64,000 nt of DNA from Huiozyma naganishii CBS 8797. Lineage: Eukaryota > Ascomycota > Saccharomycetes > Saccharomycetales > Saccharomycetaceae. The notes below the pieces were generated by a model. It did not search any database. It was not told the DNA's origin and saw only the letters and a program-made list of their open reading frames with translations. This document shows, one piece after another, positions 28,713-39,004 of this stretch. Each line of letters begins with the position of its first letter. Position 1 is the stretch's first letter. Made by a program: the position numbers and the translations under genes. Where the stretch lies: NCBI RefSeq assembly GCF_000348985.1, contig NC_035928.1, forward strand, positions 558,001 to 622,000, given 5' to 3'.

Positions 28713-31700
28713 CTAGCAGTTTTGGAAAAGGACCCCGGGATTCCCAGGAGTAGCGTTCTCCACCACTTTAGCAACGCCGGGCAAAGCGACTTCCTCACCA
28801 GTGAAAATATCCTTAGCACTCTTAGCACCGTTAGGGTAGCTCACAGCGACAAACTCGCTGACTTTGAACGCTTGACTCGCGTTCCTGATGTTGGCCAGGG
28901 CAGCCTTGACAGTAGCGACTTCGTCAAAGTCAATCTCCCTGTGGAACACTTTGTCCGCTGGTTCAACGGCTAGACGCTGCTTCATCAGGGAGACAAACGC
29001 CATGGTACGCTTCATTTCCCTTGGCTCGACCTTCTCCTTGATCTTCTTGTTGTCGTCGAGTGTCTGACTGGCAAACATCTCTCTAACAAGTTCAACAACC
29101 TTCTCTTGCCATTCGGGGAAGGACTCAGAAATCAACAAGTACAACTTGATAGGCTTCGCAGCGTCCACCTCGGCTCCCTTACCTTTCTTTTTCTTAAGCG
29201 CTTGACCCTCCGCTTCTCTGATACTTCTCTGCACACTTCTCACATAGTCCAAAGCAGCAATCGCGGACAAGTCAACGGGTTTGGAGGCAGTGGGGAACTT
29301 CGCTGTCTGAACAGAACCAGATTTGTGCAACAATTCACGGTACACGAAGTCCGCAAAATGTGGAGCAATTGGCGCAAGAAGCAACACTTGCGTCTCAATG
29401 TAACGCAGCACCAGATCCTTGTGCATGACTTCGGTCGCCTCACGGTAGTAATCTCTTGACGCTTGGAAGTCGAACAGACCATACTTCAAAGCGGTCTTGT
29501 AGTTCGTCAATTTGTACTGATGAGCAGTCTTTTCAATCAACGCGTTCATCTCGTTCTCAAAGGAAACGTCGAAGAATTCCGTGATTGGACCCGTTCTCAA
29601 AGTATCGATGTTCTTGATAATATCTTCCGCCCATTCTTTCAAGTTGTACAGTCTCAAAATCGCAGCATTCGCATTGGATTCGTCAAAGTTGGCATCCTCA
29701 ATAGTGTCGCCGGCATCGGCAAGCGCAATACGCGAAGCGTCAGCACCGTATTTCTCAACAGTTTGCTCCAGAGTCATGAAGTTACCAGTAGACTTAGACA
29801 TCTTTGCGTTGTTCAACATTAAATGACCGTTCGCTCTGACACCCCTTGGCCAGAACTTCTTGGGGAACAAGGCAACATGAGTGTAGATGAAAAACGTCAA
29901 ATGGTTTGGAATCAAATCCTTACCAGAGATGGAAACATCTAAGGGGTAAAAGTATTCAAACTCTCTTCTTAGAGTACGCAGCGATTTTTCAGAGATTCCA
30001 CAGGATGGAACTTTGTCAGTACGGTAAAAGATGAAATCAAAAACTTCGTCGGTCATCTGATCAGGAGTAATTCCTAGTGGACCAACTTCCTTACCGTAGT
30101 AGTCCTTGAACAACAAGTGTGCAATAGTGTAGAAGGATTGGTATATGGTAGAGTCCGATAAAGATTCGATCAAATATTTGTTGTCCCATGGGAGCTTAGT
30201 ACCCAAACCGTAACTACGGGAGACGGCCCAGTTCTTCAACCAGTCCAAAACACCCTCGAACGCATTCTTAACTTCTGGAGCGAAGACTTCCATACCTTCC
30301 AGACACTCGATGGCTTGCTTTTTCCATTCCTCTTCACCGTAGTCAAGGTACCATTGATCTTCTAGCGAGACGATACAGTCATCACCTGAACGGGAAATCA
30401 CCTGAGATTCAGGTTCGTTGTAGACAAACGCCTCACCGGTGCTGATCAAATCAGCTTTCACTTTAGCCTTAGCTTCTTCAACCTTTTCACCCTTGTACTT
30501 CCCGTAAATCATAACACCGGAATAGTAATCTTCCTTGTAAGCAGCCTTCTTTGCCTCAGCCAACAAGTTGACATCCTTTGGAGACTGGATCTTCTTCTCC
30601 TCACACAGAGTTTTGGCGGTGATGTCTCCGTATTTTTCAGTGTGAATGATTGGAACTAAGTCATCAATAACCCATTCGCTCTTGATGCCGTGGTAGTCCG
30701 GTTTGTTGATCAAATCCTTGGTAGTCATGTAATCGTCTGGAGAGTTCGTTGGCACACAAGTGACAACACCAGTACCCTTGGTAGCGATAACAGTTTCCAT
30801 AGGCAAAATTCTTAGTTCGTCGAAGGCGGATAATGGTGCCTTGATCTTGGTACCAATGAAGTCCTTACCACTTACAGTTAAAGCGGCTTTGTAGTCGGCT
30901 CTCTTTGGCGTCAGCTTTTGGTAGGACATGTTCTTGAATGCACGCTCAGTCGTTATGTAGTACGAGTCGCCTGCATCGAAAATACCGTAGTTGATCTTTG
31001 GAGAAACAAAACAACAGGTTTGACCATACATAGTTTCGGGTCTCAAAGTGGCTGCCACGAAGAAGAATTTCTTGGAGTGGTCCAACTCCTTAGCGCCTTC
31101 CAAGATTTTCTTGGCAGCTGGTGCAAATTCGGTCGCTTCAATCTTGATACCAACATATTCTTGAGGGCCGACACCTTCACCGGAGGATCTATCGTGATCC
31201 ATACAAGCTTGACCGTCCTTCTCGGAGTAAATCGTGTAACGTTCACCGAACTTGATCTTCCCCAACTCCTTTAACCTTATCGTTTGCCATCTAATAAAGG
31301 CATCGTAGTACGGGTTGGCATCGGTGGTAACGAAGGAACGTCTCCAGTCAATACGGGAACCCAGCGAAGTACAATCCTTTTGGCACAGCGGTGGGAAATA
31401 TTCCAACCAGTGGTGTGGGTCAGCAAAACTGTACAGGTCGTCCCTGGAGATACCCAATTGCAGCATAATCTCGAATTGATATTTACCACGGCCCTTCTTG
31501 GCCTGGGCCTTTGACTTCTTGGCCTTGAACTTGGTGATATCCTCCAATTCTTTTGGCGTCTCCTCCTTGACAGGCTCCTCGTCCTCTTCAGCTGGTACAT
31601 TGGAATAGTCCCGGCCAAACATCTCAGCTTCTCTTTTCAACTTGTCCGCACAAGCCAAAATGGGCATACCGGTACAGTGGAACCCCAATGGGAACAAGGC

Positions 31701-31997
31701 TCTCTTACCGTTCATTCTCTCAAAACCAATTGAAAATTCAACCTTGGATAGAGTGAAACAGTGACCAGCGTGCAGTACACCGTTCATGTATGGGTAGGCC
31801 ATGGAGGACATGAATTTCGGGTATTTCTCGTGCAACTCCTCGGACGTCATGGTGATGGGTTCATCGTCGATGGAGGGAGCATCAATCTCAAATTGGTGCT
31901 CCTCTGCCCAGATTTTTTGGTATTTCTTCTCAATAGCAATTAACGCATCTCTACGGGCTGTGTTTTCCAACACAAAACCTGTTGCTTCAGTAGACAT
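28713..31997 (-). CDS. CDC60: Cdc60 cytosolic leucyl-tRNA synthetase
   Basis: 1094 residues from the ATG at 31997 (MSTEATGFVLENTARRDAL); the frame opens slightly further upstream without another ATG. Class I signatures are HAGH (HIGH, 76-79) and KMSKS (about 725). Between them is the CP1 editing domain, which removes mischarged amino acids, with TLRPETMYGQT and the GTGVVTCVP block with its SPDD. A Lys-rich stretch (KAKKSKAQAKKGRGKYQ) precedes the archaeal/eukaryotic-type insertion. Role: charges tRNA-Leu in the cytosol; in S. cerevisiae it also senses leucine for TORC1. The S. cerevisiae ortholog is YPL160W, so this gene comes from the sister copy of the duplicated block. Confidence 0.97.
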   Translation of the reverse strand: MSTEATGFVLENTARRDALIAIEKKYQKIWAEEHQFEIDAPSIDDEPITMTSEELHEKYPKFMSSMAYPYMNGVLHAGHCFTLSKVEFSIGFERMNGKRALFPLGFHCTGMPILACADKLKREAEMFGRDYSNVPAEEDEEPVKEETPKELEDITKFKAKKSKAQAKKGRGKYQFEIMLQLGISRDDLYSFADPHHWLEYFPPLCQKDCTSLGSRIDWRRSFVTTDANPYYDAFIRWQTIRLKELGKIKFGERYTIYSEKDGQACMDHDRSSGEGVGPQEYVGIKIEATEFAPAAKKILEGAKELDHSKKFFFVAATLRPETMYGQTCCFVSPKINYGIFDAGDSYYITTERAFKNMSYQKLTPKRADYKAALTVSGKDFIGTKIKAPLSAFDELRILPMETVIATKGTGVVTCVPTNSPDDYMTTKDLINKPDYHGIKSEWVIDDLVPIIHTEKYGDITAKTLCEEKKIQSPKDVNLLAEAKKAAYKEDYYSGVMIYGKYKGEKVEEAKAKVKADLISTGEAFVYNEPESQVISRSGDDCIVSLEDQWYLDYGEEEWKKQAIECLEGMEVFAPEVKNAFEGVLDWLKNWAVSRSYGLGTKLPWDNKYLIESLSDSTIYQSFYTIAHLLFKDYYGKEVGPLGITPDQMTDEVFDFIFYRTDKVPSCGISEKSLRTLRREFEYFYPLDVSISGKDLIPNHLTFFIYTHVALFPKKFWPRGVRANGHLMLNNAKMSKSTGNFMTLEQTVEKYGADASRIALADAGDTIEDANFDESNANAAILRLYNLKEWAEDIIKNIDTLRTGPITEFFDVSFENEMNALIEKTAHQYKLTNYKTALKYGLFDFQASRDYYREATEVMHKDLVLRYIETQVLLLAPIAPHFADFVYRELLHKSGSVQTAKFPTASKPVDLSAIAALDYVRSVQRSIREAEGQALKKKKGKGAEVDAAKPIKLYLLISESFPEWQEKVVELVREMFASQTLDDNKKIKEKVEPREMKRTMAFVSLMKQRLAVEPADKVFHREIDFDEVATVKAALANIRNASQAFKVSEFVAVSYPNGAKSAKDIFTGEEVALPGVAKVVENATPGNPGVLFQNC

Positions 31998-32366
31998 CTC
32001 TGTTCGATGACGGTCCACTAACTAAACTTCAACACAGACTATAACGCGGTTCCCAAAGATGCAAACCGAGAGAAGGACTCAGCAACGTCTACCTTTTGTA
32101 GTGAAGAATTGAATCTTCGATGAAAGAGTTGAAAAATTTTTATTTTTTTATGAGTGAAAAATATTAATATGTGACACATTTTCCCCGGTAACGGCTTTTG
32201 TGACACAGCACTGGTTGCAGTGATGATGTTTCGTCGTTGACTGCTGCGTTTACACAGGCCTCCCGGGGCAGGATGCTCAAAGTGAAGGTGGGTATATATG
32301 CTAGTATACATGTTGTTCTATCAAAGAAGTTCATTTTTTTTCTTTATGTGCCTCGGCCAGCGCAGA
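31998..32366. promoter_or_regulatory. CDC60 promoter region
   Basis: This 369-bp gap holds the CDC60 promoter and the ENV9 3' end. A long A/T block includes TTGAAAAATTTTTA (32129-32142), close to the RRPE/Stb3 element of translation genes. No PAC partner is present. Nothing else was recognised. Confidence 0.4.
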
Positions 32367-33341
32367 CTAAACTTCAAATCCACGCTTCTTTAATTCATGA
32401 ACTGTCCAAATCCACGATGACGCTGCGTCGTCCAGGTTGTTTGCGACACTGCTACTCTTAGACTCCACTCCTCCAGTGGTATAGTACTTGCCGTTATCGT
32501 TTTCCGCAGATATATCCCGTGACAGTGCGCATCGTAGTGTTCCAATTGCGCCCTGCTCATTTGATACTCCAAAAAAAAAGCCGATGAGTTGGAAGAGCAA
32601 CCAGAAAAAGATGCCTATGATCGGGAGTCTGGTCCAGTAGCTGAACAGATTGGTGTTCATGACCAGTCCCGGGTGCAACGAAAGACATAACACGTCTGGG
32701 TTTTTGATGGCGAGCATTTTGGTTCCCTGGATGAGCGCTGTTTTACTCATCGCGTAGCGAAACCAAGTGAAGATTAAATTAGGAGGGAATTTGAAACTCT
32801 GGCTCAATTTCCAGTACGTAAACTCCAAATTGTGTCCGATCGAAGAGAGCGATATTACTCGACTGTCGCCTTTTTTGAGTAAGGGCAGTAACCTCATTGT
32901 CAAGAGAAAATGGGAAATGTAGTTAGTCTGCAACTGTACTTCGAATCCGTCCTTCGTTTCTTCGTAGGGAACGGCCATTATGCCAGCGTTATTGATCAAG
33001 ACGTCTACCTTTTCTTCCAACTTTTCAATCTTCGCGGCGGCCCGCTCCACGCAGTTCAGATCTCTTAAATCTAAATGAATGTACCGTAGGCTTCCGAAAA
33101 TTGCGTTTCGCAGTAATGTATCCTTGGGACTCATAATAACCCGCGTCTCTGCCTCCTTCACGATTTCCTGTATCACCTTATTGACCCTATGCGAATTCAT
33201 GCCGCACATGTATATGACGTAACCGTGTAGGTACATGTGTAAACTTGTATAGTATCCTATCCCGCCGGTCCCCCCCGTTATCACCGCAACCTTCCTTTCT
33301 TTAGCAGGGTCATAGTACGGCAATGTATCTGGATCAAACAT
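32367..33341 (-). CDS. ENV9: Env9 short-chain dehydrogenase/reductase of lipid droplets
   Basis: 324 residues from the ATG at 33341 ([16 protein letters not shown]), which aligns with the family start. The open frame runs upstream to 33446 without an ATG. Rossmann motif TGGTGGIG (22-29), NNAG (117-120) and the catalytic YxxxK (Y196, K200) with a Ser at about 165 are intact. A hydrophobic C-terminal stretch ([20 protein letters not shown]) suits lipid-droplet or membrane attachment. Role: NADP-dependent reductase linked to lipid droplets and vacuole morphology in S. cerevisiae; the substrate is unsettled. It is divergent from BEM4 across 187 bp. Confidence 0.93.
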   Translation of the reverse strand: MFDPDTLPYYDPAKERKVAVITGGTGGIGYYTSLHMYLHGYVIYMCGMNSHRVNKVIQEIVKEAETRVIMSPKDTLLRNAIFGSLRYIHLDLRDLNCVERAAAKIEKLEEKVDVLINNAGIMAVPYEETKDGFEVQLQTNYISHFLLTMRLLPLLKKGDSRVISLSSIGHNLEFTYWKLSQSFKFPPNLIFTWFRYAMSKTALIQGTKMLAIKNPDVLCLSLHPGLVMNTNLFSYWTRLPIIGIFFWLLFQLIGFFFGVSNEQGAIGTLRCALSRDISAENDNGKYYTTGGVESKSSSVANNLDDAASSWIWTVHELKKRGFEV

Positions 33342-33528
33342 TACCTCACCTACAACTGCAGCCTTGCGATTAGGAACAGGCCTCTTCTTTCGTTGCCAAT
33401 TTATACCTACTTGAACTGAATGAAAAGGCTTACAAAAATTTTCCAAATCTTTTCACAATTGCGATGCGGCTGGAAGAACAGTCCCCTCGAGTAAGGTCCG
33501 AGCAAGTTGACTGGAACAAAAGATAATA

Positions 33529-35412
33529 ATGGACTACGAGGAGATACTCTTTGGGCTGAAACCACTACTTACTGCGGAGTCCCTGGATTCCCTTTTAGTG
33601 AATGATGATTTTCTACAAAAGTCTCTACAATTCTTGGACAATCTCGCTGTAAGTCTGAGATCTCCGGAGAACCGGGATTTGGTACGGGATACCGGAATTT
33701 TCGGTGAATTGTTGCGTCTACTGGAGAGGACTCTGGCTAGTGCATTTGGGAAACCTGCACTCCCCTCAGGTAATACTGCCCACTGGAGACTAAGCTCGGA
33801 ATTGATCAGATGTGTGGCAAATTGCTTGGTTGACAATGATACCAACAGACATTATCTTTTGGAACACGAGTATGGTTTAACTACGGATCAGAATACGCTA
33901 TTCTATTACATTAGTCAGATCTTAGAGTTGGAGAAATTGCCCTTTGAGGAAACCCAAAATGACCAACTTCTTTTGGAGATTCACATGAGATCCATAGTCA
34001 CGATGAAAAACCTCTGCTTGGACAATGAAAGCTGTACAAACAGAGTTTTACCCCAAATGCGTACACACCTCCTCAAATTCTTAGAGCACACCTTGTCAGG
34101 TTATTCAGAGGATGGCGAAAATGTCGTCCTTGCAAGCGATTTACTAGTAGATTGCCTTTCAGTCACAACAAAGAACAGTACGTCACACGATTGCGAGGTT
34201 CTTGCCAATTGTATCCTTCAAACCTCAGCATCATTGGAAAGTACCGTGCTTTGTGATGGTGAAGTGAACGACAAGGAAGAGGGCGAGGAGAATGAGGAAT
34301 CAGACACTACGAGCTCCGATCCGGATACGGACATTTTGTTCAATATTTCGCAAGGTTTGGAAATAATAGTTTCCAACCAAAGCAATTTGAAGATAGACTC
34401 CTCCATCGTACCATCCATGCAGGAACAATTATTAAGTGCCCTGGATAATCTGTCATCAAAAATATTTACGAATAAACTGATTATAATGAGAAGAATTATG
34501 AGTATAGCTGGGCACATATCGGCCAATCTGACCTGTTGCAACAGGGATGAAAGGAATATATGCTTAGATATTCTGAAGACAAATATGAATGACTACACTG
34601 TTGCCACCGCTCTACTGATTCTAACAAACTCAATATCGGAAAGAGCGGACGTTGACGCCATAATAGAAGGTATCACTCTCGAGGAGCTTATTAACGTCGA
34701 AACTGTACTGAAGGATCCGTTTCAATACCAGGGATACCTTGATATCCTTAAAAAAGTCTTTAATATGAACAATGCGATGTTCCTACAAACACCCGCTGCA
34801 AAGAAACTCTTTGATTTTTGTCAGAAATGCTCTGCGCAATTAGCATACTTTGAAAACCTGTCGCCATTGTTAGATAGTTTATTGAAGAAGGTGATAACGG
34901 TGTTTCCGAGCTCCACATTACTGACACTGGCGACTGCACCAAATTCTAGTGTACTGAGAGTGGTGCAAGAGAGGGGTAGTGTATTATCCTGCTTGCTACT
35001 GGATAAACTGCTAGTTGCAAGAACGCAGCCTCCTAACACAATAGTAGAGAACTTACTTGTCAAGGCGTTCAAATTTGAAGAGGGACCAGCAAGCTTCACT
35101 GCAGGTGGAAGTGGCGTTTCCGTCGAGTTTTTGTTTCAAATGACCAAGACCGTCGGAATTTACATACGTAATTGCGAACTGGCGAAGGTTTCATTGGAGG
35201 ATATTCTTTTGTTCAGGGGCGAAATTGTGCCGAAGTTGGACCAGTTGCTTGCGACCGCTCTAAATTTGAAAAATAAACCGGATAATGGGAGTAAGAGTGT
35301 GTTTAATAACGGGAGGTTTATTGCTGGCATTATCTTGAACCTCTCGAAGATACACGCCGAATCCAATCCCCAACTAGCAGAGCTGGTGACCTTAAGCGGA
35401 AAGTTTTTTTAA
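33529..35412 (+). CDS. BEM4: Bem4 bud-emergence protein (armadillo-like, Rho/Cdc42 regulator)
   Basis: 627 residues (S. cerevisiae 633), start ATG 33529. It begins MDYEEILFGL and ends with a Ser-Phe-Phe-type tail (SGKFF), as in the S. cerevisiae protein. It is all-helical and Leu-rich with an acidic break near 240-265. Family blocks include FTNKLIIMRRIMSIAGHISANLT and FNNGRFIAGIILNLSKI. Role: SmgGDS-like armadillo scaffold that binds Cdc42 and other Rho GTPases in polarity and the filamentation pathway. The S. cerevisiae ortholog is YPL161C, next to CDC60; here ENV9 lies between them. Confidence 0.92.
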   Translation: MDYEEILFGLKPLLTAESLDSLLVNDDFLQKSLQFLDNLAVSLRSPENRDLVRDTGIFGELLRLLERTLASAFGKPALPSGNTAHWRLSSELIRCVANCLVDNDTNRHYLLEHEYGLTTDQNTLFYYISQILELEKLPFEETQNDQLLLEIHMRSIVTMKNLCLDNESCTNRVLPQMRTHLLKFLEHTLSGYSEDGENVVLASDLLVDCLSVTTKNSTSHDCEVLANCILQTSASLESTVLCDGEVNDKEEGEENEESDTTSSDPDTDILFNISQGLEIIVSNQSNLKIDSSIVPSMQEQLLSALDNLSSKIFTNKLIIMRRIMSIAGHISANLTCCNRDERNICLDILKTNMNDYTVATALLILTNSISERADVDAIIEGITLEELINVETVLKDPFQYQGYLDILKKVFNMNNAMFLQTPAAKKLFDFCQKCSAQLAYFENLSPLLDSLLKKVITVFPSSTLLTLATAPNSSVLRVVQERGSVLSCLLLDKLLVARTQPPNTIVENLLVKAFKFEEGPASFTAGGSGVSVEFLFQMTKTVGIYIRNCELAKVSLEDILLFRGEIVPKLDQLLATALNLKNKPDNGSKSVFNNGRFIAGIILNLSKIHAESNPQLAELVTLSGKFF

Positions 35413-35630
35413 AACATTTTCCACCAAAGTAAAAATAGCTTATGTACATATACATACACGTATAGATAACTCAGGAGATGTGTGTATGTGTGTGTGGTAA
35501 CTTCAGGCACAACAACCACACCTTCCGTTAAGGGAAGGTTTTGCAAATCCCGAAGACCTCAAAAACTTGATTTTCATTATATAACAATAGAGATCTTGTT
35601 CCCAATCGGGAAACATCTTAACATTTGGCG

Positions 35631-35698
35631 TTTTCGCGTTTTCGTGTCACAAAATCAAACAAACATTTCAACCTGAATAAACGAACAAATACGCGAAA
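35631..35698 (+). promoter_or_regulatory. Cluster of SBF/MBF-type sites upstream of SRL1
   Basis: Three G1/S elements lie within 70 bp: CGCGAAAA (minus strand, 35631-35638), the canonical SCB CACGAAA (minus strand, 35640-35646) and ACGCGAAA (35691-35698). They are about 470-535 bp upstream of the SRL1 ATG. A TATA-like TATATATAA follows at about 35732. S. cerevisiae SRL1 peaks in G1 under SBF. The remainder of the 753-bp BEM4-SRL1 gap is a T/C-rich leader-like sequence with no gene. Confidence 0.65.
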
Positions 35699-36165
35699 TG
35701 CCAGAACCGCTTGGCACCCTTGATCCAGGATATATATAAGCTAACGACTGTTACCGGTGTTATCCGTTTGGTGTCCTCGTGTGCGATGTTAGAGAGCTTA
35801 TCCATTTTTTTTCGTGGGTTATTCCTTGATTCCTTGTTAAAAGAATTTTGGCCATTTAAATCCTTTTCTTAACTCTTTCATAGTAATCTCAACAAGAACA
35901 GACATCTTTGAACTTTCAGATTAAAGCAAGTGAACTCAGAACAACTCTCCGGTTCTCTTTTACCACTTTTTTATTTCCCAACTTATACAATCTTTTAAAC
36001 GAACTCCATTTGAATTTGCTTCGAAGTATATCACTCAGAACTTCTCACACAATTCAAACTATTCTAAATCCTACCCTAGTCATTCCTTACAAAACTTTTG
36101 TTATTTTTTTCTCTTCATCTTCTCTTCCTCTAATTCTGTTCTCAAATTACTATTAACAATTCAAA

Positions 36166-36774
36166 ATGCTCTTCAAAGAAATCTCCGCTATCCTGATCGC
36201 AGGCCTTTCTGTCGCTTCCGCTGCGTTTACTAACCAGACAACCACTGAGGTTTTAAACAACAATGGGCTTACTACAACTCTAGCCCCAGACTATTCTGTT
36301 ATGCCAAAATTGACTACTAGCACATACAGTGATGCCACTACAACTTATTTGGTTACCGCTACTGTTTACTATACAGTATGGCAAACCAAACCTACAACTG
36401 CAACGGGGGGAACCACCACTCCTGCAATTGTCAACAAGGAGGAGGAAAAAGCCGTTGTCAGTGCTACCACCACTTTTAACGCACCATCTTCAATTGCCTC
36501 CATTCAATCCAAGGTCAGCACACTCTCCTCTGAGAGAAAATCTGCCTTGATCGAGGACAAAAGCACTTCCACGATTACTACCACCTTGTACACTACTATA
36601 ACTCAAAAGAGCGCACAAACTGCTAACGGTTGTGCTCCAGTTACTAAATTTGTTACCGTTAGTGCTGCGCAGACTGAGACTGTAACTGTAAACGCTGACC
36701 CAGTCACTGCTTACGTCACTGTCACAGCTTCTCCATCGAACGCACTTTGGTCCAACACTACCTCAAAGAATTAA
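36166..36774 (+). CDS. SRL1: Srl1 Ser/Thr-rich cell-wall mannoprotein
   Basis: 202 residues with a signal peptide (MLFKEISAILIAGLSVASA) and a heavily Ser/Thr-rich body. Blocks shared with S. cerevisiae Srl1 are TLAPDYSVMPKLTT, TTYLVTATVYYTVW, ANGCAPVTKFVTV and TAYVTVT near the C-terminus. N-glycosylation sequons occur at NQT near the N-terminus and NTT near the end. There is no GPI-type hydrophobic tail. Role: secreted wall protein that supports wall stability with Pga1/Ccw12-type partners. Between BEM4 and APC5. Confidence 0.88.
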   Translation: MLFKEISAILIAGLSVASAAFTNQTTTEVLNNNGLTTTLAPDYSVMPKLTTSTYSDATTTYLVTATVYYTVWQTKPTTATGGTTTPAIVNKEEEKAVVSATTTFNAPSSIASIQSKVSTLSSERKSALIEDKSTSTITTTLYTTITQKSAQTANGCAPVTKFVTVSAAQTETVTVNADPVTAYVTVTASPSNALWSNTTSKN

Positions 36775-36932
36775 TAAGTTTACGTAATTGCTAGTTAGCT
36801 GCTCTAATATGGACTATTTCTCTACGTATTACAACCTCTTTTTTGTAAACACTGATATCTCCTCAAGGTATCATTTTCATGCTAATATGTTTTGTTGTGG
36901 CTTAGAGAGCGGTAGATAGCTTAGCGGTGGTA

Positions 36933-38849
36933 TTATGAACCTATCAACTTTTCATGCACTTCTGCGAAGAGTTTTGCTGCTTTGAGTTTAACTTCTTCAA
37001 ACTGTAAGAGACTGTTTAGGTTCTTCCTTAACAGACTGAAAGTTTCTTCGAACTTCCCCAGTTGGAAAAGAACCTCACTGAGAAGCACCAAACACCGTGA
37101 ACTTTGCAATGGATTCCCATTTATTCTACTTCTTTCGATCATCTTGGCCAGGAGAGGCAGAGATCGGGATCCTACGCCTCCCTTGATGAGTACTTCGCAC
37201 TCTGCGACTTCAAATTCAAAGATCCATCTGTTATCTCTCACAGGGCTGGTGCACTCATCGATGTATTCACATACTTTCTCCATTGCTTGACTCAAACTTC
37301 CAGTTTCCAAGATATATCGTATTTCTACCAATTGCAATTTCATCTGCTGCTCATATTTCAGTGTCGGGAGTTCCAATATGGGCAACAACAGTTTCATTTC
37401 CCCTAGGTCTCTTGTTTTCAACGCGTTGTCGATCTGTAAATCTAGGGGGTCTTCATCGTAGAATTGGCGATACACTTTGGTGACGGACTGGTATCCTATT
37501 ACATCCCACATTTTGCAACAAAACGCAAACGATTCACGAGACCAACGCTTGCTTTGATCCTGTTGCAAGGCAATGGTCAAGAACTGGAATGCACATTCAA
37601 GAATATGGACCACATCACTGTTTTCCCCCAGTGCGATCAACGTTTCTGCCTGATAAGCACCTTCAAATATGAGAACACTGTTATTGCCCGAATGTTTTTT
37701 CAGATTCCCAATGACTTTATTCACTTTGTCCTGTAGCGACACAGATTCTCGGGGATGCTCCTCTATGTATTTTAGTATCGCCAAGTGTATCAGGTTCAAA
37801 GTCTTAACATCTCTGTTATCACGAGCAATCTTAAACGCTTCAAGAAAAGCGGAAACGGGTGCCTCCTTATCATTAAACTTCAGGTGAAACAGACCAAGAC
37901 TCAATAACGATATATGGAAATCTGCCTGTGAGTTTTTAGCCAGCATGTAATCATAATAACTGTGTAGTGAATCAAGTGCGTCCTGGTAGCGGTGCTCTTG
38001 TACAAAATGGAGATAGTTCAACATATGCACAGTGGGGAATACGGCCAAATCCTGTAGCGAAAGATTGTCGATCAGCTTATTTAACCGTTCTGTTTCAAAA
38101 GGGTTCGGTGCCTCATCTTCAATCAACCTTTGCAGTTCTGCGTTCAATATGTTCTGTAAATGGTCCTGTGACACCATTATCGTACCAGCCGAGTTTAGAT
38201 CCTTCTTTAACCCCTGTGTCAGACCTTTGAAAATGTCGATCATTTCTTTATCTTCCCCCAAGTTGTCATGGACTTGATCATTGTTCCATATGGGGATCGA
38301 ACATTGAAATTGGCTTAACTTGCCCAGTAATATGTCATCCGCGCAGTCTATGAAATTTTGGTAAAAGTGCTTCAAGTTATCCATCAACGCATTCCTATCG
38401 TCGAAAGTACTGACGGAAGTTACAGTGGAGCAGTTATCAATATACTGACCCAAATAGCTTCCCCTAGTAATATTCAACCCTTTCAAATGTCGTATTAGCA
38501 GTACAATGTGCTCAAACAGCTGTATTTGCTTCAATGTCTTGAGCAACTTCAAAACCGCGGTGTCTTTATCAGTGGGACCGTGCTCCATGAGGCATCGAAC
38601 CACACTGCTCAATACGGGTAAAAGAGGCTCTTGCCCAGGCTCGTACAAAATCTGTTTATCAAACATGCCCTTAAACCTCTGTGGTGTCAGAGTACCAGAA
38701 ACCAACACCAGGATGCATCTGAGGGGTACTTTGAGCTCCTGCGATAAATGAAGTTGGATCAACGCTAGCACTGCTACGTCGTAAGGTGTCAGCGTCGTGG
38801 TCACAACAAACTGCTCTCTTACTGCCGGTGCACCTTCATCCGCCAACAT
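36933..38849 (-). CDS. APC5: Apc5 anaphase-promoting complex subunit
   Basis: 638 residues (S. cerevisiae 685) from the ATG at 38849. It is helical, Leu-rich and shows TPR-like pairs, especially in the C-terminal half (DALDSLHSYYDYML, SLPLLAKMIERSRINGNPL, SSRCLVLLSEVLFQLGKFEE). An N-terminal LTPYDVAVLALIQLHL block and VSAFLEAFKIARDN match the Apc5 family. Role: scaffold of the APC/C ubiquitin ligase platform. The family evolves fast in yeasts, so the call leans on both motifs and gene order (SRL1-APC5-CLP1 equals YOR247W-YOR250C). Confidence 0.88.
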   Translation of the reverse strand: MLADEGAPAVREQFVVTTTLTPYDVAVLALIQLHLSQELKVPLRCILVLVSGTLTPQRFKGMFDKQILYEPGQEPLLPVLSSVVRCLMEHGPTDKDTAVLKLLKTLKQIQLFEHIVLLIRHLKGLNITRGSYLGQYIDNCSTVTSVSTFDDRNALMDNLKHFYQNFIDCADDILLGKLSQFQCSIPIWNNDQVHDNLGEDKEMIDIFKGLTQGLKKDLNSAGTIMVSQDHLQNILNAELQRLIEDEAPNPFETERLNKLIDNLSLQDLAVFPTVHMLNYLHFVQEHRYQDALDSLHSYYDYMLAKNSQADFHISLLSLGLFHLKFNDKEAPVSAFLEAFKIARDNRDVKTLNLIHLAILKYIEEHPRESVSLQDKVNKVIGNLKKHSGNNSVLIFEGAYQAETLIALGENSDVVHILECAFQFLTIALQQDQSKRWSRESFAFCCKMWDVIGYQSVTKVYRQFYDEDPLDLQIDNALKTRDLGEMKLLLPILELPTLKYEQQMKLQLVEIRYILETGSLSQAMEKVCEYIDECTSPVRDNRWIFEFEVAECEVLIKGGVGSRSLPLLAKMIERSRINGNPLQSSRCLVLLSEVLFQLGKFEETFSLLRKNLNSLLQFEEVKLKAAKLFAEVHEKLIGS

Positions 38850-39004
38850 GCTATCTGGGCCACTCTAAAAGGTAAGAGTAACGTTGCAGGGTCCCTCTCA
38901 ACGATCAACGTACACGTTATAACGGCGCAAGGTAGCTTAAACTTGTTTTATTAATTCAATGTCACATACATATAATACAGAGTGCCAAAATGCGAGTAGT
39001 TGTC

